Shown here one piece after another: positions 9,235-19,353 of a stretch of DNA of 64,000 bases. This DNA comes from Methanofollis ethanolicus (GTDB lineage Archaea > Halobacteriota > Methanomicrobia > Methanomicrobiales > Methanofollaceae): contig NZ_BCNW01000001.1 in assembly GCF_001571385.1 (NCBI RefSeq), forward strand, positions 930,001-994,000, written 5' to 3'. Every line of letters begins with the position of its first letter. The first letter of the stretch is position 1. The translations under genes and the position numbers were made by a program. The notes below the pieces were generated by a model. That model saw only the letters and a program-made list of their open reading frames with translations. It did no database searches and was not told the origin of the DNA.

Positions 9235-10284
9235 ATGTGTGGAATTATCAGCGTCGTCGACCGCTCGGGGGCGGTGATGGACGGCGCACGGATCAGGGAC
9301 GCGCTTTCGATGATGGACGAGCGCGGCAGCGGGGAGGGTGCGGGGTATGCAGCCTACGGCGTCTACCCCGAGTTCGCCGACTGCTATGCAATCCATGTCT
9401 TCTTCGACAATATCGTGGAAACAAAAGCGCCGGTGGACGCCCTCCTCGAAACCTGGGGGACCATCGTCCATGACGAGGAGATCCCGACCTATGAGCAGGC
9501 GCACCTGAGGAAGATCCATACTCCCTGGCGCTACTTCTTCAGGCCAGACCCCACCCTCATGACCGGGACGCCGTCGCCTGAGGACGACATCGTCACCTAT
9601 CTGGTGATGAAGGTGAACACGACGATGCGGGGGGCGCTGATCTACTCGTCAGGGAAGAACATCGGGGTCTTCAAGGCCGCGGGGTGGCCGGAGGACGTCG
9701 CCGACTTCTACCGCATCCAGGACTACAAGGGCTACATCTGGCTCGCCCACAACCGGTACCCGACCAACACCCGCGGCTGGTGGGGCGGCGCCCACCCCTT
9801 CAACCTCCTGGACTGGAGCGTCGTCCACAACGGCGAGATCACAAGTTACGGCACGAACCGGCGGTACATCGAGAGTTACGGCTATAAGTGCACGATGTTC
9901 ACCGACACCGAGGTGGTCGCCTATCTCGTCGACCTTCTGGCACGGAAGCACGGCCTGGACGAAGAACTCGTGGTGCGTGCCCTCGCCCCGCCCTTCTGGG
10001 ACGAGATCGACCGCATGCCCGAAAAGGAGCGGGAACTCAACCGCGCCATCCGCCTCGCCTACGGGTCGGCGATGATGAACGGGCCCTTTGCGATCGTCGT
10101 CGCAAACCATGACGGCATCGCCGGTTTCACCGACCGGATCAAGCTGCGGCCCCTCGTCGCCGCGGAGGAGGGTGATCGGATGTACATCTCCTCCGAAGAG
10201 GCGGCGATACGGCGGATCGCCCCTGAACTGGACCGGGTGTGGATGCCGCGGGCCGGGGAACCTGTCATCGGGAGGGTCCGCTGA
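9235..10284 (+). CDS. Archaeal glutamate synthase, glutamine amidotransferase subunit (domain 1)
   Basis: 349 residues beginning MCGIISVVD, so Cys2 is the class II (Ntn) amidotransferase nucleophile after Met removal. Motifs [21 protein letters not shown] and [17 protein letters not shown] match the glutamine-binding part of GltB. It hydrolyses glutamine and passes ammonia to the FMN domain encoded by the next gene. In bacteria these domains are fused in one large subunit; here, as in many archaea, they are separate genes. The start is preceded by GGTGGTGGAG at 9219-9228. The stop overlaps the next start (TGATG), indicating translational coupling. Confidence 0.93.
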   Translation: MCGIISVVDRSGAVMDGARIRDALSMMDERGSGEGAGYAAYGVYPEFADCYAIHVFFDNIVETKAPVDALLETWGTIVHDEEIPTYEQAHLRKIHTPWRYFFRPDPTLMTGTPSPEDDIVTYLVMKVNTTMRGALIYSSGKNIGVFKAAGWPEDVADFYRIQDYKGYIWLAHNRYPTNTRGWWGGAHPFNLLDWSVVHNGEITSYGTNRRYIESYGYKCTMFTDTEVVAYLVDLLARKHGLDEELVVRALAPPFWDEIDRMPEKERELNRAIRLAYGSAMMNGPFAIVVANHDGIAGFTDRIKLRPLVAAEEGDRMYISSEEAAIRRIAPELDRVWMPRAGEPVIGRVR

Positions 10285-11795
10285 TGGCGATCGGGAGCGT
10301 GCCCCTGCGATACAAGATCACGATCGACCCTGACCGGTGCATGGAGTGCGGGCGGTGCATCGAGAACTGTCCGTACGGGACCTTCCGGAAGGAGGGCGAC
10401 CGTATCGTCGCCGTCTCCCGGAACTGCACCGCCTGTCACCGGTGCATCGCCATGTGCCCGCGGGACGCGATCACGCTCGTGGAGCACCCGGTGGACTACA
10501 GGTCTCACCCCCTCTGGACACCTGAGGCCAGGGAGGCGATCTACAACCAGGCGCGGACAGGCGGGATCATCCTCGCGGGCATGGGCAATGCGATGCCCCT
10601 CCCTTCGATCTTCGACCGTCTCCTCCTCGACGCCTGCCAGGTGACCAACCCCTCCATCGACCCCCTCAGGGAACCGATGGAACTGCGGACCTATCTCGGC
10701 AAGAAGCCGTCGAAGCTCGCGTTCAGGAGGACGGAGGCCGGGGACGTCGAACTGGAGACGAAGATCGCCCCGAACCTGATGATCGAGACGCCGATCATGA
10801 TCGGGCACATGAGTTACGGGGCGATCTCTCTCAACGCGCAACTCGCCCTGGCGCGGGCAGCGCACACGGCCGGGACTTTCATGGGGACAGGGGAGGGCGG
10901 GATGCACCCTGACCTCTACCCGTACCAGAAACGGTTGATCGTGCAGGTGGCCTCCGGTCGTTTCGGCGTGGACATCGACTACCTCAACAGGGGTGCGGCC
11001 ATCGAGATCAAGATCGGCCAGGGCGCGAAGCCCGGCATCGGCGGCCACCTCCCCGGCGAGAAGGTCGGCCCGGACGTCTCCCGGACCCGGATGATCCCTG
11101 AGGGGAGCGACGCGATCAGCCCGGCGCCGCACCACGACATCTACTCGATCGAAGACCTCGCTCAACTCGTCCGCTCCCTCAAGGAGGCGACAGAGTGGCA
11201 GAAACCGGTCTTCGTGAAGATCGCCGCGGTCCACAACGCCGCGGCGGTCGCGGCCGGTATAGCGCGGTCGGGTGCCGACGCCGTCGTCGTGGACGGGTTC
11301 CGCGGCGGGACGGGCGCGGCCCCGAAGGTCTTCCGGGACCACGTGGGCATCCCCATCGAGGCGGCGATCTCGGCCGTCGACCAGAAACTCCGGTCCCAGG
11401 GGATCAGGAACGAGGTCTCGGTCATCGCAAGCGGCGGCATCAGGGACGCCGCCGACGTGACGAAGGCGATCGCTCTCGGCGCCGACGCGGTCTATATCGG
11501 GACCGCGGCCCTGGTGGCAATGGGGTGCCGGGTCTGCGGCACCTGTTACCGCGGCCTCTGCCCCTGGGGGATCGCCACGCAGCGCCCCGACCTTGTCGCC
11601 CGCCTCGACCCGGTGCGGGAAGGGGAGCATGTGGCCAACCTCATCCATGCATGGACGATGGAGGTCTCCGAACTGATGGGGGCGGCGGGCATCAATGCGA
11701 TCGAGAGTCTCCGGGGCAACCGCGACCGTCTGCGGGGCTACATGCTCGACGAGGGGATGTTGCAGGTGCTGGACGTCAAGACGGTGGGGGCGTGA
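10284..11795 (+). CDS. Archaeal glutamate synthase, FMN-binding catalytic subunit with N-terminal 2x[4Fe-4S] ferredoxin domain
   Basis: 503 residues from ATG at 10284, with GGGAGG 9-13 bases upstream. Residues about 10-60 hold two ferredoxin motifs (CMECGRCIENCP and CTACHRCIAMCP). The rest is the GltB central FMN/TIM-barrel domain: MSYGAISLNAQLALARAA, GEGGMHPD, GAKPGIGGHLPGEKV, SPAPHHDIYSIEDLAQL, VVVDGFRGGTGAAP and the cluster cysteines CRVCGTCYRGLCPWGIAT. It reductively aminates 2-oxoglutarate to glutamate using ammonia from the upstream subunit. The ferredoxin domain is the electron entry, probably from the FrhB-like protein two genes downstream. Confidence 0.94.
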   Translation: MAIGSVPLRYKITIDPDRCMECGRCIENCPYGTFRKEGDRIVAVSRNCTACHRCIAMCPRDAITLVEHPVDYRSHPLWTPEAREAIYNQARTGGIILAGMGNAMPLPSIFDRLLLDACQVTNPSIDPLREPMELRTYLGKKPSKLAFRRTEAGDVELETKIAPNLMIETPIMIGHMSYGAISLNAQLALARAAHTAGTFMGTGEGGMHPDLYPYQKRLIVQVASGRFGVDIDYLNRGAAIEIKIGQGAKPGIGGHLPGEKVGPDVSRTRMIPEGSDAISPAPHHDIYSIEDLAQLVRSLKEATEWQKPVFVKIAAVHNAAAVAAGIARSGADAVVVDGFRGGTGAAPKVFRDHVGIPIEAAISAVDQKLRSQGIRNEVSVIASGGIRDAADVTKAIALGADAVYIGTAALVAMGCRVCGTCYRGLCPWGIATQRPDLVARLDPVREGEHVANLIHAWTMEVSELMGAAGINAIESLRGNRDRLRGYMLDEGMLQVLDVKTVGA

Positions 11796-11797
11796 CG

Positions 11798-12535
11798 ATG
11801 GCGACCCATATCGATGCGGCAGGGGTGCACTACACGCCCCTGAACAAAGAGGTGAGGGCGGCGGTGGCCGCGGGCGAGACCGAGATCGTCCTCGACAATG
11901 TCCTGGGCCAGCGCTTTATCGCGGACGGTCTCGTGGGCGAGGTGACGATCACGGTCAACGGGGTTGCCGGCGGCGACCTCGGCATGTTCATGCGTGGCCC
12001 GACTGTCGTCGTCCACGGCAATGCCGACCATGCCCCCGGCAACACGATGGAGGCGGGGACGATCGTCATCCACGGGAGCGCCGGGGACGCGGTCGCCCAC
12101 TCGATGCGCGGTGGGAAGGTCTTTGTCAGGGACGATATCGGCTACCGCGGCGGGATCCACATGAAGGCCTATCATGAGAGGAGGCCGTACCTGGTCGTCG
12201 GTGGGGAGGCCAGGCCGTTCCTGGGCGAGTACATGGCCGGGGGCATGATCCTCCTCCTCCGCCTGAACGCTGTCGGCCCCTTTGCCGAGCGCGGGCTTGC
12301 AAGCGGGATCCACGGCGGCGAGGTCTTCATCAGGGGCGAGGTGGAGGACCGTTGCCTGGCGGTCGGGGCGGTCAGGATGCCCTTCGGGGAGGAGGACCGC
12401 GCCCGGATACGGCCTCTCGTCGAGGAGTACTGCCGGTACTTCGGGGCCGACGCCGAGTCCATCCTTGCCGACGACTATACCCGGATCGGTCCGGCGGGCA
12501 CGAGGCCTTTTGCCGGAAAATACACGTGGGAGTGA
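11798..12535 (+). CDS. Archaeal glutamate synthase, GXGXG structural subunit (domain 3)
   Basis: 245 residues. The body is the right-handed beta-helix of the GltB C-terminal domain, seen as repeating glycine-rich turns: GDLGMFMRGPTVVVHGNADHAPGNTMEAGTIVIHG... and then GGKVFVRDDIGYRGGIH. In bacterial GltB this domain braces the amidotransferase and FMN domains. It starts 2 nt after the stop of the FMN subunit and ends 5 nt before the FrhB-like gene, so the four genes form one operon. Confidence 0.92.
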   Translation: MATHIDAAGVHYTPLNKEVRAAVAAGETEIVLDNVLGQRFIADGLVGEVTITVNGVAGGDLGMFMRGPTVVVHGNADHAPGNTMEAGTIVIHGSAGDAVAHSMRGGKVFVRDDIGYRGGIHMKAYHERRPYLVVGGEARPFLGEYMAGGMILLLRLNAVGPFAERGLASGIHGGEVFIRGEVEDRCLAVGAVRMPFGEEDRARIRPLVEEYCRYFGADAESILADDYTRIGPAGTRPFAGKYTWE

Positions 12536-12540
12536 GAGAG

Positions 12541-13566
12541 ATGGCGGAAAAGAGTTACAAGGACCTTGAAGCCGAGGTCTGGGAGACGGGCCGCTGTGCA
12601 CGCTGCGGTGCCTGCATCGCGGTCTGCCCGGCCGACGCGCTCTCGTTCCCGGAGAATGCGCACGGCCACCCTGTGTTGTCGAGTTACTGCAAGATGGAGT
12701 GCGACGGCGTGCCGTGCGGCGCATGCTACCTGGCGTGTCCGCGCGTCGGCGACGGCGCCGACCCGGCACAACCCCTGGGCGACTATATCTCGGCGGTCTC
12801 GGCGCGGGCGACCTTCCCGGTGCCGGGCAAACAGAGCGGCGGCGCGGTGACGGCGATTCTGGTCCACGCCCTTGAGGCGGGCCTGGTCGACGCGGTGGTC
12901 ACGGTCTCCGAGGACCGCTGGACGAGAAAGCCGCAGTCGGTGGTGATCACCGACCGCGAGGCGCTCGTCGCCCAGGCAGGGAGTCGGTACAACTGGTGGG
13001 TGCCCCTCCTCGCCGCCCTGAAGGAGGCTGTGGTCGTGCGGAAGTACCGCCGGGTGGCGGTGGTGGCGGTGCCCTGTGCGGCCGAGGCCGTCGCCCTGAT
13101 ACGGGCGAGCGGTTTCGACCTCCACGGCCCGTACGCACGGGCGATCCGCCTGCTTGTCGGCCTCTTCTGCACGGAGAGTTTCGACTACGCGGCGCTGATG
13201 GAGGGGAAGATCCGGGGCGACCTCGGGATCGAGCCCTGGGAGGTCGGCCGCATGGACGTGAAGGGGTATCTCGAGGTCACCCGTGTCGGCGGCGGCACGG
13301 AGACCGTTCCCCTTGCCGACCTGGAGGGCTGCATCCCGGAGGGGTGCCGGCACTGCACCGACTTTGCCGCGGTCCACGCCGACATCTCGGCCGGTGCTGT
13401 CGGGAGTCCGAAGGGCTACTCGACCATCCTCGTCAGGACGGAGGCGGGCCGGGGCTTTGTCGCCGGTGCGGTCGCCTCGGGCCTTCTTGTCGTCGACGGC
13501 GAGGCGGACATTGCAAAGGTCGAGGCCCTGGCAAAGAAGAAACTGGTACGGGGCCGGCAGGAGTAG
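12541..13566 (+). CDS. FrhB/FpoF-family F420 oxidoreductase subunit, probable electron donor to glutamate synthase
   Basis: 341 residues from ATG at 12541, preceded by GAGAG. The N-terminus carries a [4Fe-4S] motif (CARCGACIAVCP) and further cysteines (CGACYLACP), followed by an FrhB-type body including GKQSGGAVTAIL, SRYNWW, VAVPCAAEAVALI and GLFCTESF, and a later Cys motif EGCRHCTDF. Family members are FAD and iron-sulfur proteins that exchange electrons with coenzyme F420. Its place as last gene of the glutamate synthase operon suggests it oxidises F420H2 and feeds the ferredoxin domain of the FMN subunit, replacing the NADPH-dependent GltD. F420 specificity is inferred from family and context. 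Confidence 0.9.
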   Translation: MAEKSYKDLEAEVWETGRCARCGACIAVCPADALSFPENAHGHPVLSSYCKMECDGVPCGACYLACPRVGDGADPAQPLGDYISAVSARATFPVPGKQSGGAVTAILVHALEAGLVDAVVTVSEDRWTRKPQSVVITDREALVAQAGSRYNWWVPLLAALKEAVVVRKYRRVAVVAVPCAAEAVALIRASGFDLHGPYARAIRLLVGLFCTESFDYAALMEGKIRGDLGIEPWEVGRMDVKGYLEVTRVGGGTETVPLADLEGCIPEGCRHCTDFAAVHADISAGAVGSPKGYSTILVRTEAGRGFVAGAVASGLLVVDGEADIAKVEALAKKKLVRGRQE

Positions 13567-13595
13567 GGCGGTTTCGCATCGTATCTCCTGCACAG

Positions 13596-13616
13596 TCCCG
13601 GATCTATTTTTTCCGG
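13596..13616 (+). terminator. Probable T-rich terminator after the glutamate synthase operon
   Basis: A short inverted repeat CCGGA...TCCGG (13598-13602/13612-13616) encloses TCTATTTTTT, giving a six-T run 40-46 bases past the stop of the FrhB-like gene. T-runs are the main archaeal termination signal. Confidence 0.5.
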
Positions 13617-13773
13617 AGGATCGCGGAGTCCTCCCGGTCTGTGGTTTGGAGAAGGTGGGGGGTCCGCGCTATCGCTCCATGGGATCAGGGGAGAGACATC
13701 GGTCCGACCATGGGGTTTCCTCCATCTCTTCACGAAAAGAATATGGTGCGCACGCCCCCATTCTGGTGAGAGG

Positions 13774-13804
13774 GCCTCCGGCAATACCCCCCGGTCCCGG
13801 AGGC
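13774..13804 (+). promoter_or_regulatory. Perfect 8-bp stem just upstream of the small membrane protein gene
   Basis: GCCTCCGG (13774-13781) pairs exactly with CCGGAGGC (13797-13804) across a 15-base loop. It ends 13 bases before the ATG at 13818 and immediately before the ribosome binding site AGGTGA. It could be a terminator remnant or a hairpin controlling translation. Confidence 0.45.
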
Positions 13805-13817
13805 ATCAGGTGAGTCG

Positions 13818-14084
13818 ATGGAATATCGTCATGTTGCAACACTGCTCGTCGGGGCTGCGATGCTCTTCTGCGGGGCGTGCTGTATGGCCCTGCTCGTCGG
13901 CGGCCTTCTCTCCATCAATATCCAGGCAGTCCCCTGGTTGTTCCACTACCTTGCGGCACTGGTGGTGATGCTGGTCGTCCTCGCGTGGTTGATGACGTAC
14001 CTCGAACGCATCGCAAAGGCCCTGGAGGAGACGGAACAGAGGGTCGAGAGGATCGAGAGCGCCCTGGAAAAAATTTCCCGGTAG
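13818..14084 (+). CDS. Small membrane protein with two TM helices and a coiled-coil tail
   Basis: 88 residues. Two hydrophobic segments (about 5-30 and 40-60) are followed by a charged heptad-like tail (ERIAKALEETEQRVERIESALEKIS) predicted to be a cytoplasmic coiled coil. AGGTGA at about 13808-13813 supports the start. Convergent with the zinc-ribbon gene, 4 bp apart. No family recognised; the architecture suggests an oligomerising membrane accessory protein. Confidence 0.7.
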   Translation: MEYRHVATLLVGAAMLFCGACCMALLVGGLLSINIQAVPWLFHYLAALVVMLVVLAWLMTYLERIAKALEETEQRVERIESALEKISR

Positions 14085-14088
14085 GTCT

Positions 14089-14358
14089 TCAGGCCCTCCA
14101 TCGTTTGAGGGTGGGGAGGAAGGCGTCCATCATCGTCTTCGCCTTGTCGAGGGGCATGATGTCCATGTCGGCCATTGTCTTGGCGCAGAATGCGGCCATC
14201 TCCTCCATTGTGATCGCCGGGTCGGTGAACGCACCCTTCTGGTAGCAGTAGGTGCAGTAGTCGTGGGACGGGGACCCGTCCATTTCTGTTCCAGGATCTG
14301 CTGGAGTCCTCAGCGGCATGCCGCAACTCTGGCAGAATGGTCCGTGATGCTCTTCCAT
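14089..14358 (-). CDS. Small zinc-ribbon protein
   Basis: 89 residues. Two Cys pairs, CQSCGMPL (about residues 9-12) and CTYCYQKGAF, make a classic zinc ribbon; the spacing GTEMDGS..HDYCTYCYQKGAFT matches the family of small proteins annotated as putative zinc ribbon domain. The C-terminal half is a helical region ending in PTLKRWRA. AGGAG sits 6-10 bases before ATG, and a minus-strand TATA-like AAAAAATATATT lies near 14409-14420. No specific function known. Confidence 0.8.
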   Translation of the reverse strand: MEEHHGPFCQSCGMPLRTPADPGTEMDGSPSHDYCTYCYQKGAFTDPAITMEEMAAFCAKTMADMDIMPLDKAKTMMDAFLPTLKRWRA

Positions 14359-14650
14359 GATATCTCCTGCCCCGGTGCGGGGGCATATCTGTCACTGGGT
14401 GTGTCGGGCAATATATTTTTTCAATTGAAACCTTGCTGCGCACCCGATACTCCTGCGGCCGCACACTCTCCCGAGGTCTGATCCCGTCGGGTTCGTACTC
14501 TTCTCTCCGTTCCGCTCGCTCGAACCTGCATGGAGGAGGCGGCACCCTCGCATAAAACCCATTATTTTGAGCGCATCGCGATTGTGTCTGTTTAAGTGGG
14601 CAGGAATCGAAAATTAGTCTCCATATGGGCTTTATGTTGGAATAAGGCCG

Positions 14651-14673
14651 GTATGGGCGTTACATTCCCATAC
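14651..14673. promoter_or_regulatory. Inverted repeat upstream of amt
   Basis: GTATGGG (14651-14657) and CCCATAC (14667-14673) are perfect inverted arms separated by 9 bases, the geometry of a dimeric regulator site. It is unlike the NrpR consensus, so if functional it binds another factor. Confidence 0.4.
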
Positions 14674-14757
14674 ATCTCTTCTTTATTCGTGATTTCCCCT
14701 CCTGTCATGCCCGTCCATCTGGTTCCGGGGCGCTGTTTCTCCGATCTATGGATTAAA

Positions 14758-14765
14758 TTTATAAG
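14758..14765 (+). promoter_or_regulatory. amt TATA box
   Basis: TTTATAAG preceded by an A-rich stretch, about 55 bases before the amt ATG. Predicted start of transcription is near 14785, just at the end of the NrpR-like site. Confidence 0.65.
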
Positions 14766-14773
14766 TGAAGGAA

Positions 14774-14787
14774 GGAAATGTTGTTCC
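14774..14787. promoter_or_regulatory. Predicted NrpR operator at the amt-glnK promoter
   Basis: GGAAATGTTGTTCC matches GGAA-N6-TTCC exactly. It lies immediately downstream of the TATA box, across the predicted transcription start, the normal position for repression by NrpR under ammonium sufficiency. Confidence 0.85.
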
Positions 14788-14817
14788 AACTCCTCGAGTA
14801 CGGGAGCAGTGAAAACC

Positions 14818-16517
<1,700 letters not shown>

Positions 16518-16604
16518 CCTCTTTTAACGCCGGGGGGTATGGAGGTAGGGCGGGATCGTGCCGCCTCCCCCTGCCGGGGTCGTGCGATTATCGAGGTTTT
16601 CCAC

Positions 16605-17303
16605 GTGACAGACGCAGTTATTATCCAGCACATCGGCGGCGAGGGCCCGGGCCCTCTCCTCCTGTCCCTCCTCGAAGAGTGCGGTCTAGAATGCACCATC
16701 GCCAGAATGGACGAAGGCGACGCCGTTCCCCGCCATGCAGAGGTCATGATCGTCCTCGGCGGGCCGATGAACGTCTACGAGGAGGAGACCCACCCCTATC
16801 TGGCCGACCTCGACCGTGCGGTCCGCGGGCACGTCCGTGCGGGCGGCCATTATCTCGGCCTCTGTCTCGGGGGCCAGGTCCTCGCAAAGGCCCTCGGCGC
16901 CCCGGTGACCCGTGCACCTCTCCCCGAGTTCGGGGTGCACACCCTCTCCCTCACGCGGGAGGGCCGGCAGGACTCTCTCTTTGCAGGCGTGCCGCGGTCC
17001 TTCCCCACCCTCGAGTGGCACCGCGACACCTTCGCCGTCCCCTGCGGGGCGACCCTCCTTGCCACCTCGGCGTCCTGCAGGAACCAGGCTTTCAGGTTCA
17101 GGAACGCCTACGGCCTCCAGTTCCACCCGGAGATGACCGTCGGGACCTTTGAGACGATGGCCGACGACTACGACCTCGACCTCCGGAGAGCGGGCTTTTC
17201 CGCCGACGCCGTCGTCGCCTATGCACGGGGATGGGAGGAGGAGATGGATCAGCATTCCCGGCAGATCCTCGGGAACTTCCTGGACGGCGTGGTCACGGGG
17301 TAG
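16605..17303 (+). CDS. Class I glutamine amidotransferase-like protein (GMP synthase GATase-related)
   Basis: 232 residues from GTG at 16605, chosen because GAGGT lies 9-13 bases upstream; the frame opens earlier at 16539. Rossmann-like core with VLGGPMNVYEEE, the nucleophile elbow GLCLGGQ (catalytic Cys) and the His-Glu pair in LQFHPEM, so the triad is complete. Family members hydrolyse glutamine or act on related gamma-glutamyl amides. The substrate is unknown, and proximity to glnK may be incidental. Confidence 0.82.
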   Translation: MTDAVIIQHIGGEGPGPLLLSLLEECGLECTIARMDEGDAVPRHAEVMIVLGGPMNVYEEETHPYLADLDRAVRGHVRAGGHYLGLCLGGQVLAKALGAPVTRAPLPEFGVHTLSLTREGRQDSLFAGVPRSFPTLEWHRDTFAVPCGATLLATSASCRNQAFRFRNAYGLQFHPEMTVGTFETMADDYDLDLRRAGFSADAVVAYARGWEEEMDQHSRQILGNFLDGVVTG

Positions 17304-17438
17304 GGGGGCGGGTCGGCTCCCTCTCCGGGACGACCAATGATGACGGGGTCGAAAATCTGGTGGTGCGCTCCCCGTCCCGACAGGGCGTATGCGGGGAGAT
17401 AAATCCTGTTCTGTGTGGGTAAATGTCGATTTTATCCA

Positions 17439-17448
17439 AGTATATATG
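17439..17448 (+). promoter_or_regulatory. TATA box of the MFS exporter gene
   Basis: AGTATATATG centred about 30 bases before ATG at 17476; predicted leader is only a few bases and no ribosome binding site is visible, so a near-leaderless transcript is likely. Confidence 0.65.
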
Positions 17449-17475
17449 AAATTCGCCACGCCACCCTAGACTGGA

Positions 17476-18891
17476 ATGACATCTGTAATCACCGATCCCC
17501 TCCACCAGAAACTCCTCCTCGGGGCGGTCGCTCTCGGCACAATTATGGACGGACTCGACGGCTCGATCGTGAACGTCGCTCTCCCGACAATCGCCGCAGA
17601 CTTCGACACAGACATCGGGACAATTGCCTGGGTTATCATCACCTATCTGCTTATGATGGCAGGTTTCCTCCTCGTCTTCGGAAAGATCGCGGACCGCGGC
17701 CTCATGAAAATGATCTTCATCAGCGGATTCATCATATTCACCCTCGCATCAGCCGCCTGCGGTCTCTCCCCCGCCCTTCCCATCCTCCTTGCCTCACGGA
17801 TCGTCCAGGGGACCGGTGCCGCCATGATCGCCGCCGTTGCGCCGCTCCTCTGTGTCAGATATCTTCCGCCGCGGATGCTTGGCATCGCTCTTGGCGTCCT
17901 CACTGCCGCGAGTTCGATCGGCTTTGCCGCAGGCCCCGCCATCGGAGGAATTCTCACCCATTACCTCTCCTGGCACTGGATCTTCCTGATCAACATCCCG
18001 ATAGGGATCATCGGCATCCTCTTCGCCTCCAGGGTCATCCCCACGGACCACAAGATAGAGGAAAAAACGCCGTTCGACTTTGCCGGAGCTGCCACGCTCT
18101 TTGGCGCAATGGTCTCCGGCATCTTCGTGCTCGAGGAAGTCATGGCCCTCGGCATAACCGACCCGCTGATCCTCGTCTGCGCAACACTCTGCGTGCTTTT
18201 TGCATCACTCTTCATCATCAGGGAACTGAAGACGCCAGCGCCCCTCATCAACATCCGCGTCTTCGGCACATGGCGGTTCACCTCCGTCCTGACCGCATTT
18301 CTGCTCGTCAACGTCGTATATATGGGAGTGCTGTACCTCCTGCCCTTCTACCTCACCGCGGAAATGGAGTTTACCATGGCAACGAGCGGCATGTACCTCT
18401 TAATTCCCCCGGCGATCACAGCCCTCCTCGGTATCACGTTCGGCAGATTGTCTGACAGGTACGGTCGCAGGTGGTTTGTTGTCGCCGCGTGCCTGGTGAT
18501 CATCGTTTTCAACGGCATCTTCGCCACATATGTCCCTGAAGCAGGAGTTGTCCCTCTGCTTTTCGCCCTTGTCCTGATGGGGGCCGCCTTCGGGATTGTC
18601 GGCGGGCCTGCATCGAGCAGAATTATCGAATGCGCCCCTGAAGGCGAGGAGGGGACCGGCTCCTCGCTCATGATCACCACCGTCTACCTCGGCGGTGTAC
18701 TCGGAACAGCCCTGTATGCAACGATCTTCACCATCATAACGGCCTCCGACGGTCTGGTGTCATTCACCGACCTTGACTCCGCAACCTTCCTTTCCGGGTT
18801 CCACTCCACGATTTCTATCGGGCTTATCCTCTCGGTACTCTCGCTGGTACTCTCTGCAGTTGTCAGAGATGAGAAGAGGCATATGGCGTGA
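17476..18891 (+). CDS. MFS drug exporter of the DHA2 (EmrB/QacA) family
   Basis: 471 residues with about 14 hydrophobic segments. Features of the 14-TM antiporter family: LDGSIVNVALPTIAADF in TM1, GKIADRG (motif A) and GPAIGGIL (motif C), plus LINIPIGIIGIL after it. It probably exports toxic amphiphiles using the proton or sodium gradient. Codon usage is richer in ATC/ATA and less GC-extreme than neighbours, which could indicate acquisition, but this is weak. A dispersed repeat follows immediately downstream. Confidence 0.9.
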   Translation: MTSVITDPLHQKLLLGAVALGTIMDGLDGSIVNVALPTIAADFDTDIGTIAWVIITYLLMMAGFLLVFGKIADRGLMKMIFISGFIIFTLASAACGLSPALPILLASRIVQGTGAAMIAAVAPLLCVRYLPPRMLGIALGVLTAASSIGFAAGPAIGGILTHYLSWHWIFLINIPIGIIGILFASRVIPTDHKIEEKTPFDFAGAATLFGAMVSGIFVLEEVMALGITDPLILVCATLCVLFASLFIIRELKTPAPLINIRVFGTWRFTSVLTAFLLVNVVYMGVLYLLPFYLTAEMEFTMATSGMYLLIPPAITALLGITFGRLSDRYGRRWFVVAACLVIIVFNGIFATYVPEAGVVPLLFALVLMGAAFGIVGGPASSRIIECAPEGEEGTGSSLMITTVYLGGVLGTALYATIFTIITASDGLVSFTDLDSATFLSGFHSTISIGLILSVLSLVLSAVVRDEKRHMA

Positions 18892-18935
18892 ACTCTGCCA
18901 TGGGGGAGACGGCGATGTCTCGCCCCTTTAACCGG

Positions 18936-19293
18936 GAGGTCATCCCAAAACGGATCCGAACCTTCATGCACGCCGATGAAAGGACTCACATTCGGTTCTG
19001 AAAAATCCTGTTCTGGCGTCCTGTCCGGGGGGTTTCACCCCCCGATCCCCCCCTCATTGCGATAGGGGGTGGATGGCAATCTCCGTCATCAGGATCTCTG
19101 GTCTCTCTTCCCCGGCCCTATCCCGTTTCGGGGGTCCGGGGGCGTTAGTCCCCCGGCAGAGAGGTGGGGGAAGGCAGTGGTTTCGCACGATTCTTCAGGG
19201 AATTCAGGAAGACATCGACCCGATCATGATCTTTTCTCCCGATCCCTCCATGCAGAGATGGGGGGAGTGAACGAGTGTTTTGGGATATGCTCC
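18936..19293 (+). repeat. Dispersed ~357-bp repeat, copy A
   Basis: Matches the reverse complement of 59835-60191 with only scattered substitutions over the full length. Both copies hold two G/C-rich hairpins: CCGGGGGGTTTCACCCCCCGATC at about 19024-19046, and GGGGGTCCGGGGGCGTTAGTCCCCC at about 19130-19154. No terminal transposase gene, target-site duplication or obvious terminal inverted repeat was seen by eye. Confidence 0.9.
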
Positions 19294-19295
19294 GG

Positions 19296-19310
19296 AAAAA
19301 AAGAGAAAAG
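19296..19310 (-). terminator. Poly-T terminator of the thpR-cca operon
   Basis: On the minus strand CTTTTCTCTTTTTTT lies about 45-58 bases past the cca stop, just at the edge of the dispersed repeat. Confidence 0.5.
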
Positions 19311-19353
19311 TTCCCGGAAAACTATCGGGCGGAAGATTCTCTCCCCGCCCTTT

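Larger units (their letters stand above)
14359..14817. other. Divergent regulatory region upstream of amt
   Basis: No convincing gene. It contains the promoter of the zinc-ribbon gene (minus strand, about 14409-14420) and, at the right end, the amt promoter with its nitrogen operator. A perfect inverted repeat GTATGGG-N9-CCCATAC lies at 14651-14673, about 100 bp upstream of the amt TATA box. Confidence 0.6.
18892..19353. other. Intergenic region filled by a long dispersed repeat
   Basis: No gene. Most of it is repeat copy A (18936-19293); the remainder holds the poly-T terminator of the cca operon. Small ORFs inside are not conserved in frame between the two repeat copies over their length and have no recognisable features. 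Confidence 0.7.

Noticed and set aside
10059-11648. 529-residue minus-strand ORF
   Set aside because: Antisense to the glutamate synthase FMN subunit; a product of high GC content leaving long open frames.
19073-19270. 65-residue ORF in repeat copy A and 70-residue ORF in copy B
   Set aside because: The two frames agree for only part of their length and diverge after frame-shifting differences, which argues against a conserved peptide.
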